Source of the DNA: Clostridia bacterium
Lineage (GTDB): Bacteria; Bacillota_A; Clostridia; Oscillospirales; CAG-272
DNA length: 29,532 nucleotides
Assembly (NCBI GenBank): GCA_017501175.1
Contig: JAFVXK010000037.1
Span: forward strand, 1-29,532
Direction of reading: 5' to 3'
The position numbers and the translations under genes are program-made. The notes under the pieces are model-generated. The model was given only the letters and a program-made list of their open reading frames with translations, was not told the DNA's origin and searched no databases. Below, one piece after another: positions 1 to 9,022 of this stretch (positions are counted from its first letter, which is position 1; each line of letters begins with the position of its first letter).

Positions 1-266
1 ATACCTCTTTCGGTAGCGAGGCGGGGGATGATGGTTTCAAGCATTTCGTTTGCTTCAAGGTCGATTTCGTGCAAACGAGTATTCAACTTTCCTTCGGTTA
101 ACAGAGTGATGTACCTTCCGCGACGGTGTTGCTTGATGTAGTCAAGGTGCATCTGTCCATATTTGCCGATCTGATAGTCGGTCTGTTCGGGAAGGGGTAC
201 GTTAGGAATAAGGTGTCCGTTTTCTTCGTGATAAGTCCCAGCAAGGTTTTCATACAATGTTTTCAT
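1..266 (-). CDS. tnpV: TnpV-like transposon-encoded protein, 3' part beyond the left edge
   Basis: Translating the minus strand from the ATG at 264-266 gives an open frame that runs off the left edge after 88 codons, starting MKTLYENLAGTYHEENGHL and containing GKYGQMHLDYIKQHRR. This pattern (MKTLYE, then a G-Y-G-x-M-x-x-x-Y-hK-x-HRR block, then a leucine-rich helix) matches the TnpV family, first named in the clostridial transposon Tn4451. The family usually has about 110 to 125 residues, so most of the protein is present. The start is supported by a GGAG eight bases upstream. Its biochemical role is unknown; the family is carried on integrative elements, which suggests that an element or its remnant begins to the left of this window. 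Family assignment is by recognition, without a search; fairly confident. Confidence 0.75.
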   Translation of the reverse strand, partial: MKTLYENLAGTYHEENGHLIPNVPLPEQTDYQIGKYGQMHLDYIKQHRRGRYITLLTEGKLNTRLHEIDLEANEMLETIIPRLATERG

Positions 267-295
267 TACAGTATCTCCATTCAAATAAATATTTG

Positions 296-310
296 CGATA
301 TACTGTATCG
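296..310. promoter_or_regulatory. Operator-like near-palindrome upstream of tnpV
   Basis: CGATATACTGTATCG pairs in six of seven positions around a central C; the remaining pair is T/G. It lies 30 bp upstream of the tnpV start codon, where a repressor of a mobile-element gene would be expected to sit. No bound protein can be named. Confidence 0.3.
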
Positions 311-431
311 ATTGTCTTTACCACTATTTTTTGAAACCTTCGTTATGGGACATCAAGAGAAGTCAGCGCACCGAAAAACGCAAGACTCCAATTGTCGCCA
401 AACAAAAACGTTGATTTTAGAGAACTCTCCT

Positions 432-480
432 ACACCAGACGTGGAATCTTCGTTTTTACCGTAAATTCTCAGTCTGGTGT
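432..480. repeat. 9-bp inverted repeat
   Basis: ACACCAGAC at 432-440 is repeated inverted as GTCTGGTGT at 472-480, with 31 bp between the arms. There is no T-tract on either side, so it is not an obvious terminator. It could be a recombinase site or an element end near tnpV; this is inference. Confidence 0.35.
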
Positions 481-632
481 CAAAAGTGAAAAAGGGTGCA
501 AAACCCCCTATAAAAACAGAGAGCTTCTTCTAAAATCTATATTCGTTTTTGCTTGGCATCTTTATTATATCACCATTTATCAAGTTTGTAAACATTTTTT
601 TGAATTTTTTAATATACAAAAATATCATAAAG

Positions 633-666
633 CAAAAAAGCGACCCGTCCATAATGAACAGATCGC
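633..666 (-). terminator. Intrinsic terminator after dnaJ
   Basis: On the minus strand GCGATCTGTTC, loop ATTAT and GGACGGGTCGC form an 11-bp stem including three G-U pairs, followed at once by TTTTTTG. It begins 13 bp after the dnaJ stop codon and ends the chaperone operon. Confidence 0.85.
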
Positions 667-679
667 ATTTTATTGAATT

Positions 680-1813
680 TTATTTGAAGAATCTTTCGAA
701 TACGCCCTTTTTGCGCGCCGAGTTTTTCTCACCGAGCGATTCTGCAAAGGAGCGAAGAAGCTTCTTTTGCTCACCCGTGAGATTTTTCGGTGTTTCAACG
801 AGAACGGTTATAATGAGGTCGCCGCGGCGCTTCGAGTTAATGTCGGGAATACCCTTGCCTCTCAGGGTGAAGGTCGCGCCCGATTGAGTGCCCTCGGGAA
901 TCTCGTATTTTTCAGGCTTTCCGCCAAGTATGGGAATCTCAATTTCCGCGCCCAGAGCCGCCTCGGTGAAGCTAATCGGCACGTCGCAGTAGAGGTTATT
1001 TCCGTCCCTTGTGAAGAGCTCGTGATTTTTAACTCTTACCTCAATAATGAGGTCACCGTTATCACCGCCGTTTCTTCCGGCAGAGCCCTGACCTCTGAGA
1101 ACTATCCTCTGCATTGAGTCAATTCCCGCAGGGATTGAAACCTCAAGCTTCTTGTTGACCTTAACAAAGCCCTTTCCGTTACAGTTCTTGCAGGGGCTCT
1201 TTATAATCTTACCCGTACCGCGACAGTCCTGACACTGACGCTGGGTCTGCATATATCCGAGCATCGTCTGCTGCTTGACTGTAACGCTTCCCGTACCGCG
1301 ACAGGTAGCGCAGGTTTCGGGCTTCGTGCCCTTTTCGGCTCCCGTAGAGTCACAGTCGGGACACCCCTCAACGCGCGCAAACGTTATATCCTTCTTACAG
1401 CCAAAAGCTGCTTCCTCGAAATCTATCGTGATGCGAGTTGCAACGTCCTCTCCGTCAATCGGCATATTGCGTCTTGAACGCGAAGAGCCGCCGCCACCGC
1501 CAAAGAATGAGGAGAATATGTCACCGAAATCAAAGTCACCGCCACCAAAGCCGCCGAAGCCAGAGCCGCCGCCCATCGAGGGGTCAAACGCCGCGTGACC
1601 GAACTGGTCGTACTTAGCGCGCTTATCCTTATCCGAGAGAACGTCGTACGCCTCGTTAGCTTCCTTGAATTTCGCCTCGGCTTCCTTGTCGCCGGGGTTC
1701 ATATCGGGGTGATATTTCTTGGCAAGACCTCTGTACGCCTTCTTTATTTCATCGTCCGAAGCGCCCTTTGATACGCCGAGGACTTCATAATAATCTCTTT
1801 TATTTTCTGCCAT
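680..1813 (-). CDS. dnaJ: Chaperone protein DnaJ (Hsp40)
   Basis: Cytoplasmic co-chaperone that delivers unfolded substrates to DnaK and stimulates its ATPase. The 377-residue protein has the full type I layout: an N-terminal J domain with the HPD motif at residues 35-37, a Gly/Phe-rich linker (about 76-112) and a zinc-binding region with four CxxCxxxG repeats ([32 protein letters not shown], roughly 150-215). Two C-terminal beta-barrel substrate-binding domains follow. The first repeat has Ser in place of the usual Gly in CxGxG. It is the last gene of hrcA-grpE-dnaK-dnaJ, separated from dnaK by 162 bp that hold a strong hairpin, and an intrinsic terminator follows it. Length and motifs are normal, so the identification is secure. 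Confidence 0.98.
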   Translation of the reverse strand: MAENKRDYYEVLGVSKGASDDEIKKAYRGLAKKYHPDMNPGDKEAEAKFKEANEAYDVLSDKDKRAKYDQFGHAAFDPSMGGGSGFGGFGGGDFDFGDIFSSFFGGGGGSSRSRRNMPIDGEDVATRITIDFEEAAFGCKKDITFARVEGCPDCDSTGAEKGTKPETCATCRGTGSVTVKQQTMLGYMQTQRQCQDCRGTGKIIKSPCKNCNGKGFVKVNKKLEVSIPAGIDSMQRIVLRGQGSAGRNGGDNGDLIIEVRVKNHELFTRDGNNLYCDVPISFTEAALGAEIEIPILGGKPEKYEIPEGTQSGATFTLRGKGIPDINSKRRGDLIITVLVETPKNLTGEQKKLLRSFAESLGEKNSARKKGVFERFFK

Positions 1814-1914
1814 TAAACAATCTGCCTTTCTCCGAGAGAATAGGCGTTTGGGCTACCCGTGTTAAATTAACGCGCAAATTTCTCGCTCGCGGGTGCTCTC
1901 CCTTTTCGCCTTTA

Positions 1915-1942
1915 TGGCGGAGCGCAAAGCCGCGCTCCGCCA
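1915..1942 (-). other. Strong hairpin between dnaK and dnaJ, no U-tract
   Basis: TGGCGGAGCGC and GCGCTCCGCCA form a perfect 11-bp GC-rich stem around a 6-base loop. On the minus strand it is followed by TAAAGGCG rather than a T run, so it is unlikely to be a simple terminator. It lies where a processing or stability element could make dnaK message more abundant than dnaJ. That role is inferred. Confidence 0.6.
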
Positions 1943-1948
1943 CGTTTT

Positions 1949-1964
1949 GTAAACTATGGTTTGC
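1949..1964. repeat. GTAAA-N6-TTTGC palindromic motif, dnaK 3' side
   Basis: GTAAA-CTATGG-TTTGC lies 11 bp beyond the dnaK stop codon. The arms pair with one G-U wobble. Similar motifs occur at 8569, 12294 and 28516, in each case next to the stop codon of a minus-strand gene. Confidence 0.45.
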
Positions 1965-1975
1965 TTTTAGCTCTA

Positions 1976-3829
<1,854 letters not shown>

Positions 3830-3844
3830 TTATATTCTTTTCTA

Positions 3845-4390
3845 TCAGTTTGCCGTCTTTACCATAGCAAAGCGGATAACTCTCTTGTTTTTCTTGTAGC
3901 CCTTCTCAAAGACCTCTACAATTTCGCCCTCGCCAAACGCGTCGTCCTCTACGTGCATAACAGCGTTGTGAAGGTTTGGGTCAAAGCTCTCGCCGACAGC
4001 ACCGACTGCCTCAATTCCCATAGATGAGAATGCCGCCGAAACCGCCTTCAAGGTCATACCGAGCCCCTCTTTAACCTTTTCACCGTCGTCGTAGCCGGTT
4101 GCGCGCTCAAGGTTGTCAATAATAGGAAGCAGCTCTGCAACCGTGTCGGCAAGTGCTGACTCGTAGGTCGCGTCGCGTTCCTCTCTCGAACGGCGTCTGA
4201 AATTATCGTACTCCGCCGCCATTCTCAGATATTTGTCGTCCCTTTCCTTAATTTCAGCCATCAGCTTTTCTATCTCGGAGAGAAGCTCTTCCTCGCGTGT
4301 CAGCTCCTTGTTCTCTGCGTTTTCTTCACACGCCTCCCCCTCTTTTACGGTATTTTCGAGAGTTTCGTCGATTTTATCCTTATTTTCCAT
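3845..4390 (-). CDS. grpE: Nucleotide exchange factor GrpE
   Basis: GrpE releases ADP from DnaK and resets the chaperone cycle; it acts as a dimer in the cytoplasm. The 181-residue protein has a long, charged, Glu/Lys-rich N-terminal coiled-coil region (about 1-80), then the conserved AAEYDNFRRRSREER helix. The C-terminal beta-wing follows, with ESFDPNLHNAVMHVED and the typical ending GYKKNKRVIRFAMVKTAN. ATG at 4390 is chosen because GGAGG stands five bases upstream; an upstream extension of the frame has no ribosome site and would overlap hrcA further. The start overlaps the end of hrcA by 11 bp, which suggests translational coupling. Confidence 0.97.
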   Translation of the reverse strand: MENKDKIDETLENTVKEGEACEENAENKELTREEELLSEIEKLMAEIKERDDKYLRMAAEYDNFRRRSREERDATYESALADTVAELLPIIDNLERATGYDDGEKVKEGLGMTLKAVSAAFSSMGIEAVGAVGESFDPNLHNAVMHVEDDAFGEGEIVEVFEKGYKKNKRVIRFAMVKTAN

Positions 4391-5465
4391 TCCTGCCTCC
4401 GTTTTCTTTAAATGGCTCGCCAAGAAGATTATCCTCGTCAACCATTCGGTCAAGCCCCGTCGCAAGACGGTTTAGCATTCCTATAACCTTTTCGTAATTC
4501 ATTCGCTTCGGTCCGATAACTCCAACCGCGAGCTGCTTTCCGCCAACCGTCACGTTCTTGAAAATCAGCGTCGTATCCTTCATAGCGTCCGAGGAATCCT
4601 CGTTTCCGATATAGACGTTTATTCCGTCCTCGGTTGTCGTGTGCGAGGATATAACGTCGAGGATTTTATCCTTTTCCTCAAGCACTCCGAGCAAGTTCCT
4701 GAACTTTGCCGTGTCGGAATATTCGGGATACTGAAGGAGATTGGTAACTCCGTCGAGCTTAATATCGGCGGTGTCAAGCTCACTCATGGTTTCGTAGATT
4801 ACCTTGACCGTCGGGTGAACCATAGCTCCGAGCGAGCCCATAATGCTCTCCAGCTTGACGATAATAGGCATCGTTATTGCGTCGCTCTCAAGGTTTACAA
4901 GATAGAGGTTAAGCGCCTCGGTGAACCGTCTCAGCTCGTCGGCTGAAAGAGGGAAGGACAGATGAATGGTCTTTGCCTTAACAATGTCGCCCGAGAACAT
5001 CATAACGAGAAGAAAATCACGCGCAGAGAGGTGAACGCTGTCAAACTTGTTAATTCTGACCTTTCCCGCGCCCGACTTGAAAGCAATTCCCATATAATCG
5101 GTAAAGGAAGAGGCAAGCTTCGACGCCTCGGACAAAATCTCGTCCATCTCCGATAGCTTATAGCGCAGTCTTTCGTTTATCTCGTCTATTTCATACTTGG
5201 TCTGACTGTATTGCTCAATCAGGGTGTCAACGTAGAAGCGGTAGCCAAGCTCCGAGGGAACTCTTCCCGCTGAGGTGTGGGGCTGGACGAGGTATCCCAT
5301 CTCCTCAAGCTCCGCCATCTCGTTTCTGATGGTCGCCGAGGAGCAGGAAATCATCGCCTCCTGCGAAAGATACTTCGAACCGACAGGCTCACCGTGATTG
5401 ATATGCGCGTCCACGATAGCCTTCAGAATCTGCATTTTTCTTGCCGAAAGCCCTGAATAATCCAT
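4380..5465 (-). CDS. hrcA: Heat-inducible transcription repressor HrcA
   Basis: HrcA represses class I heat-shock operons by binding the CIRCE inverted repeat; GroEL normally modulates its activity. The protein has 361 residues, usual for the family. It has an N-terminal winged helix (LSARKMQILKAIVDAHINHG, then SSATIRNEMAELEEMGYL) and the GAF-like middle and C-terminal region of the family. ATG at 5465 is chosen because GGGAGG lies a few bases upstream; the longer open frame has no such site and would extend into CIRCE. It is the first gene of the operon. A CIRCE copy stands between its promoter and start codon, so it is autoregulated. Confidence 0.97.
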   Translation of the reverse strand: MDYSGLSARKMQILKAIVDAHINHGEPVGSKYLSQEAMISCSSATIRNEMAELEEMGYLVQPHTSAGRVPSELGYRFYVDTLIEQYSQTKYEIDEINERLRYKLSEMDEILSEASKLASSFTDYMGIAFKSGAGKVRINKFDSVHLSARDFLLVMMFSGDIVKAKTIHLSFPLSADELRRFTEALNLYLVNLESDAITMPIIVKLESIMGSLGAMVHPTVKVIYETMSELDTADIKLDGVTNLLQYPEYSDTAKFRNLLGVLEEKDKILDVISSHTTTEDGINVYIGNEDSSDAMKDTTLIFKNVTVGGKQLAVGVIGPKRMNYEKVIGMLNRLATGLDRMVDEDNLLGEPFKENGGRNGK

Positions 5466-5487
5466 TTTTACCTCCCACAACCGTTTT

Positions 5488-5514
5488 TTAGCACTCTTTG
5501 ATGTCAAGTGCTAA
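5488..5514 (-). promoter_or_regulatory. CIRCE operator of the hrcA operon
   Basis: TTAGCACTC, nine bases, then AAGTGCTAA: the CIRCE consensus with a single mismatch in one arm. It lies downstream of the predicted start point and upstream of the hrcA ribosome site, where bound HrcA would block transcription. Confidence 0.95.
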
Positions 5515-5527
5515 ACCTGACACTAAT

Positions 5528-5556
5528 AATATAATATATTTTTTACCCCGTGTCAA
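5528..5556 (-). promoter_or_regulatory. Sigma-A promoter of hrcA-grpE-dnaK-dnaJ
   Basis: On the minus strand TTGACA (5551-5556), a 17-bp spacer and TATATT (5528-5533). The predicted start is near 5521, just upstream of CIRCE. Confidence 0.85.
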
Positions 5557-5595
5557 GCATTTTAGCAACAAAAATTGTGAACGTTTTGTTAATAT

Positions 5596-5622
5596 TTAGC
5601 TGTCGAGCACTTCAAGTGCTAA
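5596..5622. promoter_or_regulatory. Second, degenerate CIRCE-like site
   Basis: TTAGCTGTC, nine bases, then AAGTGCTAA: exact CIRCE geometry of 9+9+9, a right arm identical to that of the main operator, and a left arm matching six of nine positions. The same stretch also holds a perfect AGCACTT-C-AAGTGCT palindrome. It lies upstream of the hrcA promoter and 118 bp before the divergent gene at 5740, so it could serve either side. Confidence 0.55.
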
Positions 5623-5739
5623 TTTGCACCGAAATATTGCCCGCTCTTGTTCAAATAATTTAATTAACCTTTAAACTGTGTTCTTATATTATTAACTTTT
5701 ATAAGTTACAATATAGTATAAAATATTGCGGAGAAATAT

Positions 5740-6297
5740 ATGTTAGATGATATGAAATATTATCTTTCTCTTAATCTAAAGGATTACGAGAACATTGGTA
5801 TTAACTTTGAAATAAATAAATTTCTGCTTTTCTTGGGAATTGCGCTTTGCGTGGCTACCTTTGTAATAAGCAGAAAAAGAGCCTTGCTTTCGGATACCGT
5901 AAAACAGCTCTTCCGCCACGGCGCGACAAGCGAAGAGGGAGCAAAAACGCTTTCAGAGCTTGGTCTTTCGGGCTCTTCGAGCATTAAGCGCGCGCTGTCA
6001 ACCGATTCTCAGCTGAGAAAAATGGTCAGCTTTGTCGGTGAGAAAAAGCTCTCATACGAGGAGTATATTGCGCTTTCTAAGGAAAAGCAAAAAACCGCTG
6101 ACATACCAGATTTCAAAACGGCGCGCTTCTATATTCCCGAGGCGTCGCTTGACCGAGCGAAGCGAGTTTATAACGGATACAGCGCCTCTCTTTTAAACAC
6201 TGTTTTGATTTGCATCTTCTTAATTTCGGTTACGGCTTGTCTGATTATGCTCTCGCCAAGCATTGTCGAATTTGTCAACTCCGCGCTAGCTCCTTGA
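5740..6297 (+). CDS. Uncharacterised two-helix membrane protein
   Basis: Not a family I recognise. The 185-residue product has a short N-terminal stretch and a first hydrophobic helix at about 28-44 (FLLFLGIALCVATFVIS). A basic and polar middle region of about 100 residues follows, with SEEGAKTLSELGLSGSSS and a serine-rich segment. A second helix lies at about 151-171 (TVLICIFLISVTACLIML) near the C-terminus. The start is supported by GGAG eight bases upstream. It is transcribed divergently from hrcA, with the degenerate CIRCE site in the shared gap, and converges on rnj at a bidirectional terminator. The middle domain would be cytoplasmic if the N-terminus is outside. Function unknown. Confidence 0.8.
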   Translation: MLDDMKYYLSLNLKDYENIGINFEINKFLLFLGIALCVATFVISRKRALLSDTVKQLFRHGATSEEGAKTLSELGLSGSSSIKRALSTDSQLRKMVSFVGEKKLSYEEYIALSKEKQKTADIPDFKTARFYIPEASLDRAKRVYNGYSASLLNTVLICIFLISVTACLIMLSPSIVEFVNSALAP

Positions 6298-6306
6298 CGT
6301 CAAAAC

Positions 6307-6358
6307 TAAAAAAACACCCGTGTTAAGTCTTTCGGCTCTTCACGGGTGATTTCTTTTT
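6307..6358. terminator. Bidirectional terminator between the 5740 gene and rnj
   Basis: CACCCGTG (6315-6322) pairs with CACGGGTG (6341-6348). An A-run lies to the left and a T-run (TTCTTTTTT) to the right, so the hairpin can stop transcription from both converging genes. Confidence 0.85.
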
Positions 6359-6364
6359 TAGATT

Positions 6365-8299
6365 TTAGCAAACGTCCATTATGATTGGAAGAATCATCGG
6401 GCGGCGCTTGGTTTCCTTATAGATATATTTTGCAAGGTCGTCCTTGACTACGTTCTTTATCTGCACGGCATCGCGCACTCTCTTACCGAGCATTACCGAA
6501 AGCGAGGTCTCAACAACCTTTTTCGCGCCCATTATAAGAAGCTCAGCCTCCTTAACGTAAACGAAGCCGCGCGAAACAATGTCGGGGCCCGAAACTATCA
6601 TTCCGTAGCTGAGGTCAAGTGCCATTACGACAACGACAAGACCGTCCTCAGCGAGATGCTTCCTGTCGCGGAGCACCACAGCTCCAATATCTCCGACTCC
6701 CGAGCCGTCAACGAGTATTTTACCCGCGGGGACGCTTCCGTTAAAGCGCACTCCCTTTTTATCTACCTCAAGAACCTGTCCAATCTCGGAAATGAATATA
6801 TTCTTTGAGGGAATTCCCATAAACTCGGCAATATCCTTGTTTGCGTAGAGGTGACGGAACTCACCGTGTATCGGCATAAAATATTCTGGGCGCAGAAGCG
6901 CTAAAAGAAGCTTAATCTCCTCTCGGCAGGCGTGTCCCGAAACGTGAACGTCCTCAACAGAGTCGTTAACAACTCTGACGCCCGAGCGTATGAGCGCGTT
7001 TATAATCTTATTTACGAGCTTCTCATTGCCGGGAATAGCCGACGCGCTGAGAACGACGACGTCCTCGGTGGTAAGCTTAACCTTTTCGTGCTCGGCAAAG
7101 GCAATTCTATACAGCGCCGACATAGGCTCGCCCTGGCTTCCGGTAGTTATCAGAGTAATATCCGAGGGTCTGTATCTTTTTATATCGGCAACGTCTATCA
7201 GCACTCCGTCAGGAAGGTCCATATATCCGAGCTCCGCAGCAGCGCCAATGACGTTAACCATACTCCTGCCGAGTATGGCAACCTTTCTGCCGTGCTTTGC
7301 CGAGGCGTCAATTATCTGCTGAACCCTATGCACGTTTGAGGAGAAGGTAGCAATTATCAGCCTCTTGTCCTCGTACTGAGCGAAAATTCTCTCAAGCGAC
7401 GAGCCAACCGTTCTCTCAGAGGGCGTAAAGCCCTGTCGCTCGGCGTTGGTGGACTCGCATAGCAGGAGCTTTACACCCTCCCTGCCAATCTCGCCAATTC
7501 TCGTCAGGTCCATAATCCTGTCGTCGATAGGGGATACGTCGAGCTTGAAGTCACCCGAATGGAAAACAGTACCGACGGGAGTTCTGAGCGCTATCGCGCA
7601 GGCGTCGGCGATAGAGTGATTTACGTGAATAAACTCTGCCTTGAAAACGCCGAGATTTATAACGTCGCCCGCCTCGACAGTGTAAAGGTCGGGGTCGTTT
7701 GGCGGTCTTATCTCGTCGAGCTTTCCTTCAAGTATTCCAAGAGAAAGCCTCGTGCCGTAAACAGGAGCGTTTATTTCGCGTAAAAGATAGGGTATTGCAC
7801 CTATATGGTCCTCGTGGCCGTGGGTCACAAGAATAGCCCTTACCTTATCGGCATTTGCCTTGAGATAGGAAAAATCGGGGATTACAAGGTCAATTCCCGG
7901 CATCTCCTCGTCGGGAAATCCCATTCCGCAATCTATTACGACAATATCGTTTCCGTACTCAAAAAGGGTTATATTCTTGCCTATTTCCTGAAGTCCGCCA
8001 AGAGAAATCACCTTCAGCTTTCCGCTTCTTTCGTGAGTGGGAGCTTTTTTCTTTTGCGGAAGCGTCTTTTGCGGCTCTATGATTTCAAATGAAGCTGACC
8101 TGTCATTTCGACTTGTCGGTTTTTCACTTTTCTTTTCGTATAGCGGCGTTTTCGCCTTTTTGTTGCCGTCTATCCTCTTTGACTCGGCTGTCCTTGCCGT
8201 CTTTCTTGTCTTTTGAGGACGTGTGACGTCTTTTCCGGGCTTTTTTGCCTTTTCCTTGACGAAAACCGTCTTTTTTTCATTCTTTTTTTCTTTTTGCAT
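6365..8299 (-). CDS. rnj: Ribonuclease J
   Basis: Metallo-beta-lactamase/beta-CASP ribonuclease with 5'-3' exonuclease and endonuclease activity in mRNA decay and rRNA maturation. The catalytic HGHEDHIGA motif is at residues 160-168, preceded by KVISLGGLQEIGKN. Later motifs include FHSGDFKLD, TTGSQGEPMSAL in the beta-CASP region, and VSGHA and PIHGEFRH. The core matches the normal 555-residue enzyme. Before it stands a Lys/Arg-rich, low-complexity extension of about 90 residues (1-92) that is likely disordered and could bind RNA or partner proteins. Start: ATG at 8299 with AAAGG seven bases upstream. The paralogues J1 and J2 cannot be told apart from a single copy. It is preceded by a 150-nt structured leader. 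Confidence 0.95.
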   Translation of the reverse strand: MQKEKKNEKKTVFVKEKAKKPGKDVTRPQKTRKTARTAESKRIDGNKKAKTPLYEKKSEKPTSRNDRSASFEIIEPQKTLPQKKKAPTHERSGKLKVISLGGLQEIGKNITLFEYGNDIVVIDCGMGFPDEEMPGIDLVIPDFSYLKANADKVRAILVTHGHEDHIGAIPYLLREINAPVYGTRLSLGILEGKLDEIRPPNDPDLYTVEAGDVINLGVFKAEFIHVNHSIADACAIALRTPVGTVFHSGDFKLDVSPIDDRIMDLTRIGEIGREGVKLLLCESTNAERQGFTPSERTVGSSLERIFAQYEDKRLIIATFSSNVHRVQQIIDASAKHGRKVAILGRSMVNVIGAAAELGYMDLPDGVLIDVADIKRYRPSDITLITTGSQGEPMSALYRIAFAEHEKVKLTTEDVVVLSASAIPGNEKLVNKIINALIRSGVRVVNDSVEDVHVSGHACREEIKLLLALLRPEYFMPIHGEFRHLYANKDIAEFMGIPSKNIFISEIGQVLEVDKKGVRFNGSVPAGKILVDGSGVGDIGAVVLRDRKHLAEDGLVVVVMALDLSYGMIVSGPDIVSRGFVYVKEAELLIMGAKKVVETSLSVMLGKRVRDAVQIKNVVKDDLAKYIYKETKRRPMILPIIMDVC

Positions 8300-8321
8300 C
8301 TATTTACCTTTCATAAGTTAA

Positions 8322-8350
8322 AGAGACCGACAAAAGCCGTGCCGATCTCT
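8322..8350 (-). other. Leader hairpin just upstream of the rnj start
   Basis: On the minus strand AGAGATCGGCA pairs over 11 bp (two G-U) with TGTCGGTCTCT around a 7-base loop, followed by TTTAAC. It ends 22 bases before the start codon, close to the ribosome site. Only three T residues follow, so it is a weak terminator at best and may act as a leader regulatory structure. Confidence 0.5.
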
Positions 8351-8367
8351 GACAAATATGTATCTCT

Positions 8368-8377
8368 GCCATATGGC
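8368..8377. other. GCCATATGGC palindrome in the rnj leader
   Basis: A perfect 10-bp palindrome flanked by CTC and GAG, which could extend it. It may be part of the folded rnj leader or a protein-binding site; the sequence does not decide. Confidence 0.3.
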
Positions 8378-8420
8378 GAGCGCGACAAAAATTAAGACTT
8401 ACGTAGCTTTCGGGCATAGG

Positions 8421-8458
8421 GGAAGTATGGGGCTTTTTGAAATCAAAACGCCCCTTCC
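8421..8458 (-). other. Hairpin at the predicted 5' end of the rnj transcript
   Basis: On the minus strand GGAAGGGGC and GCCCC-ATAC-TTCC pair, with an inner T/A stem (TTTTG with CAAAA). The predicted start point falls near 8451, so the message may begin inside this stem, and a 5'-end hairpin would hinder 5' exonucleolytic attack. No T-tract follows. Confidence 0.45.
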
Positions 8459-8485
8459 GTATATTTTAACCCGTACCCGTGTCGA
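8458..8485 (-). promoter_or_regulatory. Candidate promoter of rnj
   Basis: TCGACA (8480-8485), a 16-bp spacer and TATACG (8458-8463) on the minus strand. Each box is one or two bases off consensus. It is the best match in the gap between the XRE gene and rnj. Confidence 0.4.
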
Positions 8486-8568
8486 GTTTTTAAAAACCTT
8501 TTCTTCTTTGGAAAGTATATAACCTGAAGCTTAATTTTATTCGCCATTACTTAAAATAAGTTTAAAAT

Positions 8569-8584
8569 GTAAAGTTTAATTTAC
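8569..8584. repeat. GTAAA-N6-TTTAC palindromic motif, XRE gene 3' side
   Basis: GTAAA-GTTTAA-TTTAC directly abuts the stop codon of the XRE gene. The arms are perfectly complementary. Same form as the copies at 1949, 12294 and 28516. Confidence 0.45.
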
Positions 8585-8989
8585 TTATTTTCTTCCGAAA
8601 AGTCTTCCGAAGAAGCCAACCTTACGCTCTTCCTCGCCCTCTGCCTTCTCGGTCTCGGGAGCGATTTCCTTTGCGGGAGCTGGCTCTTCCTTGGTCTCTT
8701 CCTTTATTTCTGCCCCTTCGGCTTCGGGGGGCGTGAGCTTTTCAGTTACTTCCTTTCTTGCCCTCTTCTTTTTCTCGGGAACTGCAACCTCGAAGGAATC
8801 GTCAAAGAGGTCGTCAAGAGAAATGCCGAAGAGCGCCTTTATTTCGAGGAGCTTCGGAATTTCGGGATAGGATACTCCCGACTCCCACTTATAAACCGAC
8901 TGTCTTGACACGCCTATCGCCTTTGCGAAGCCGTCCTGGGTAAGTCCCTTTGTCTTTCTGAGTATTGCAAGCTTTTCTTTAAACGTCAT
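8585..8989 (-). CDS. XRE-family transcriptional regulator with acidic tail
   Basis: The first 65 residues form a Cro/CI-type helix-turn-helix: MTFKEKLAILRKTKGLTQ, then FAKAIGVSRQSVYKWESG, then YPEIPKLLEIKALFGISLDDLF. This is a DNA-binding domain typical of small clostridial regulators. After it comes a Lys-rich segment, then about 45 residues rich in Glu, Ala and Pro that are likely disordered. The protein ends in KVGFFGRLFGRK, a short amphipathic basic stretch that could touch a membrane or a protein partner. The total is 134 residues. ATG at 8989 has GGAG upstream. It lies 33 bp downstream of the lipoprotein gene and so probably in the gyrB-gyrA transcript. Its target is unknown. Confidence 0.88.
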   Translation of the reverse strand: MTFKEKLAILRKTKGLTQDGFAKAIGVSRQSVYKWESGVSYPEIPKLLEIKALFGISLDDLFDDSFEVAVPEKKKRARKEVTEKLTPPEAEGAEIKEETKEEPAPAKEIAPETEKAEGEEERKVGFFGRLFGRK

Positions 8990-9022
8990 TTTCTTTCTCC
9001 GTTTCTGCCGTGTGGCTTTTTA

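Larger units (their letters stand above)
267..632. other. Unassigned intergenic DNA between tnpV and the dnaJ terminator
   Basis: No convincing gene is visible here: the short open frames lack ribosome binding sites and recognisable protein. Two structures stand out. One is a near-palindrome at 296-310 (CGATATACTGTATCG), about 30 bp upstream of tnpV. The other is a 9-bp inverted repeat, ACACCAGAC at 432-440 and GTCTGGTGT at 472-480. The right part is very AT-rich. It may be the flank or scar of a mobile element. Confidence 0.5.

Noticed and set aside
1915..1950. Terminator on the plus strand (CGTTTTGT after the hairpin)
   Set aside because: No plus-strand gene ends here and the T-run is interrupted.
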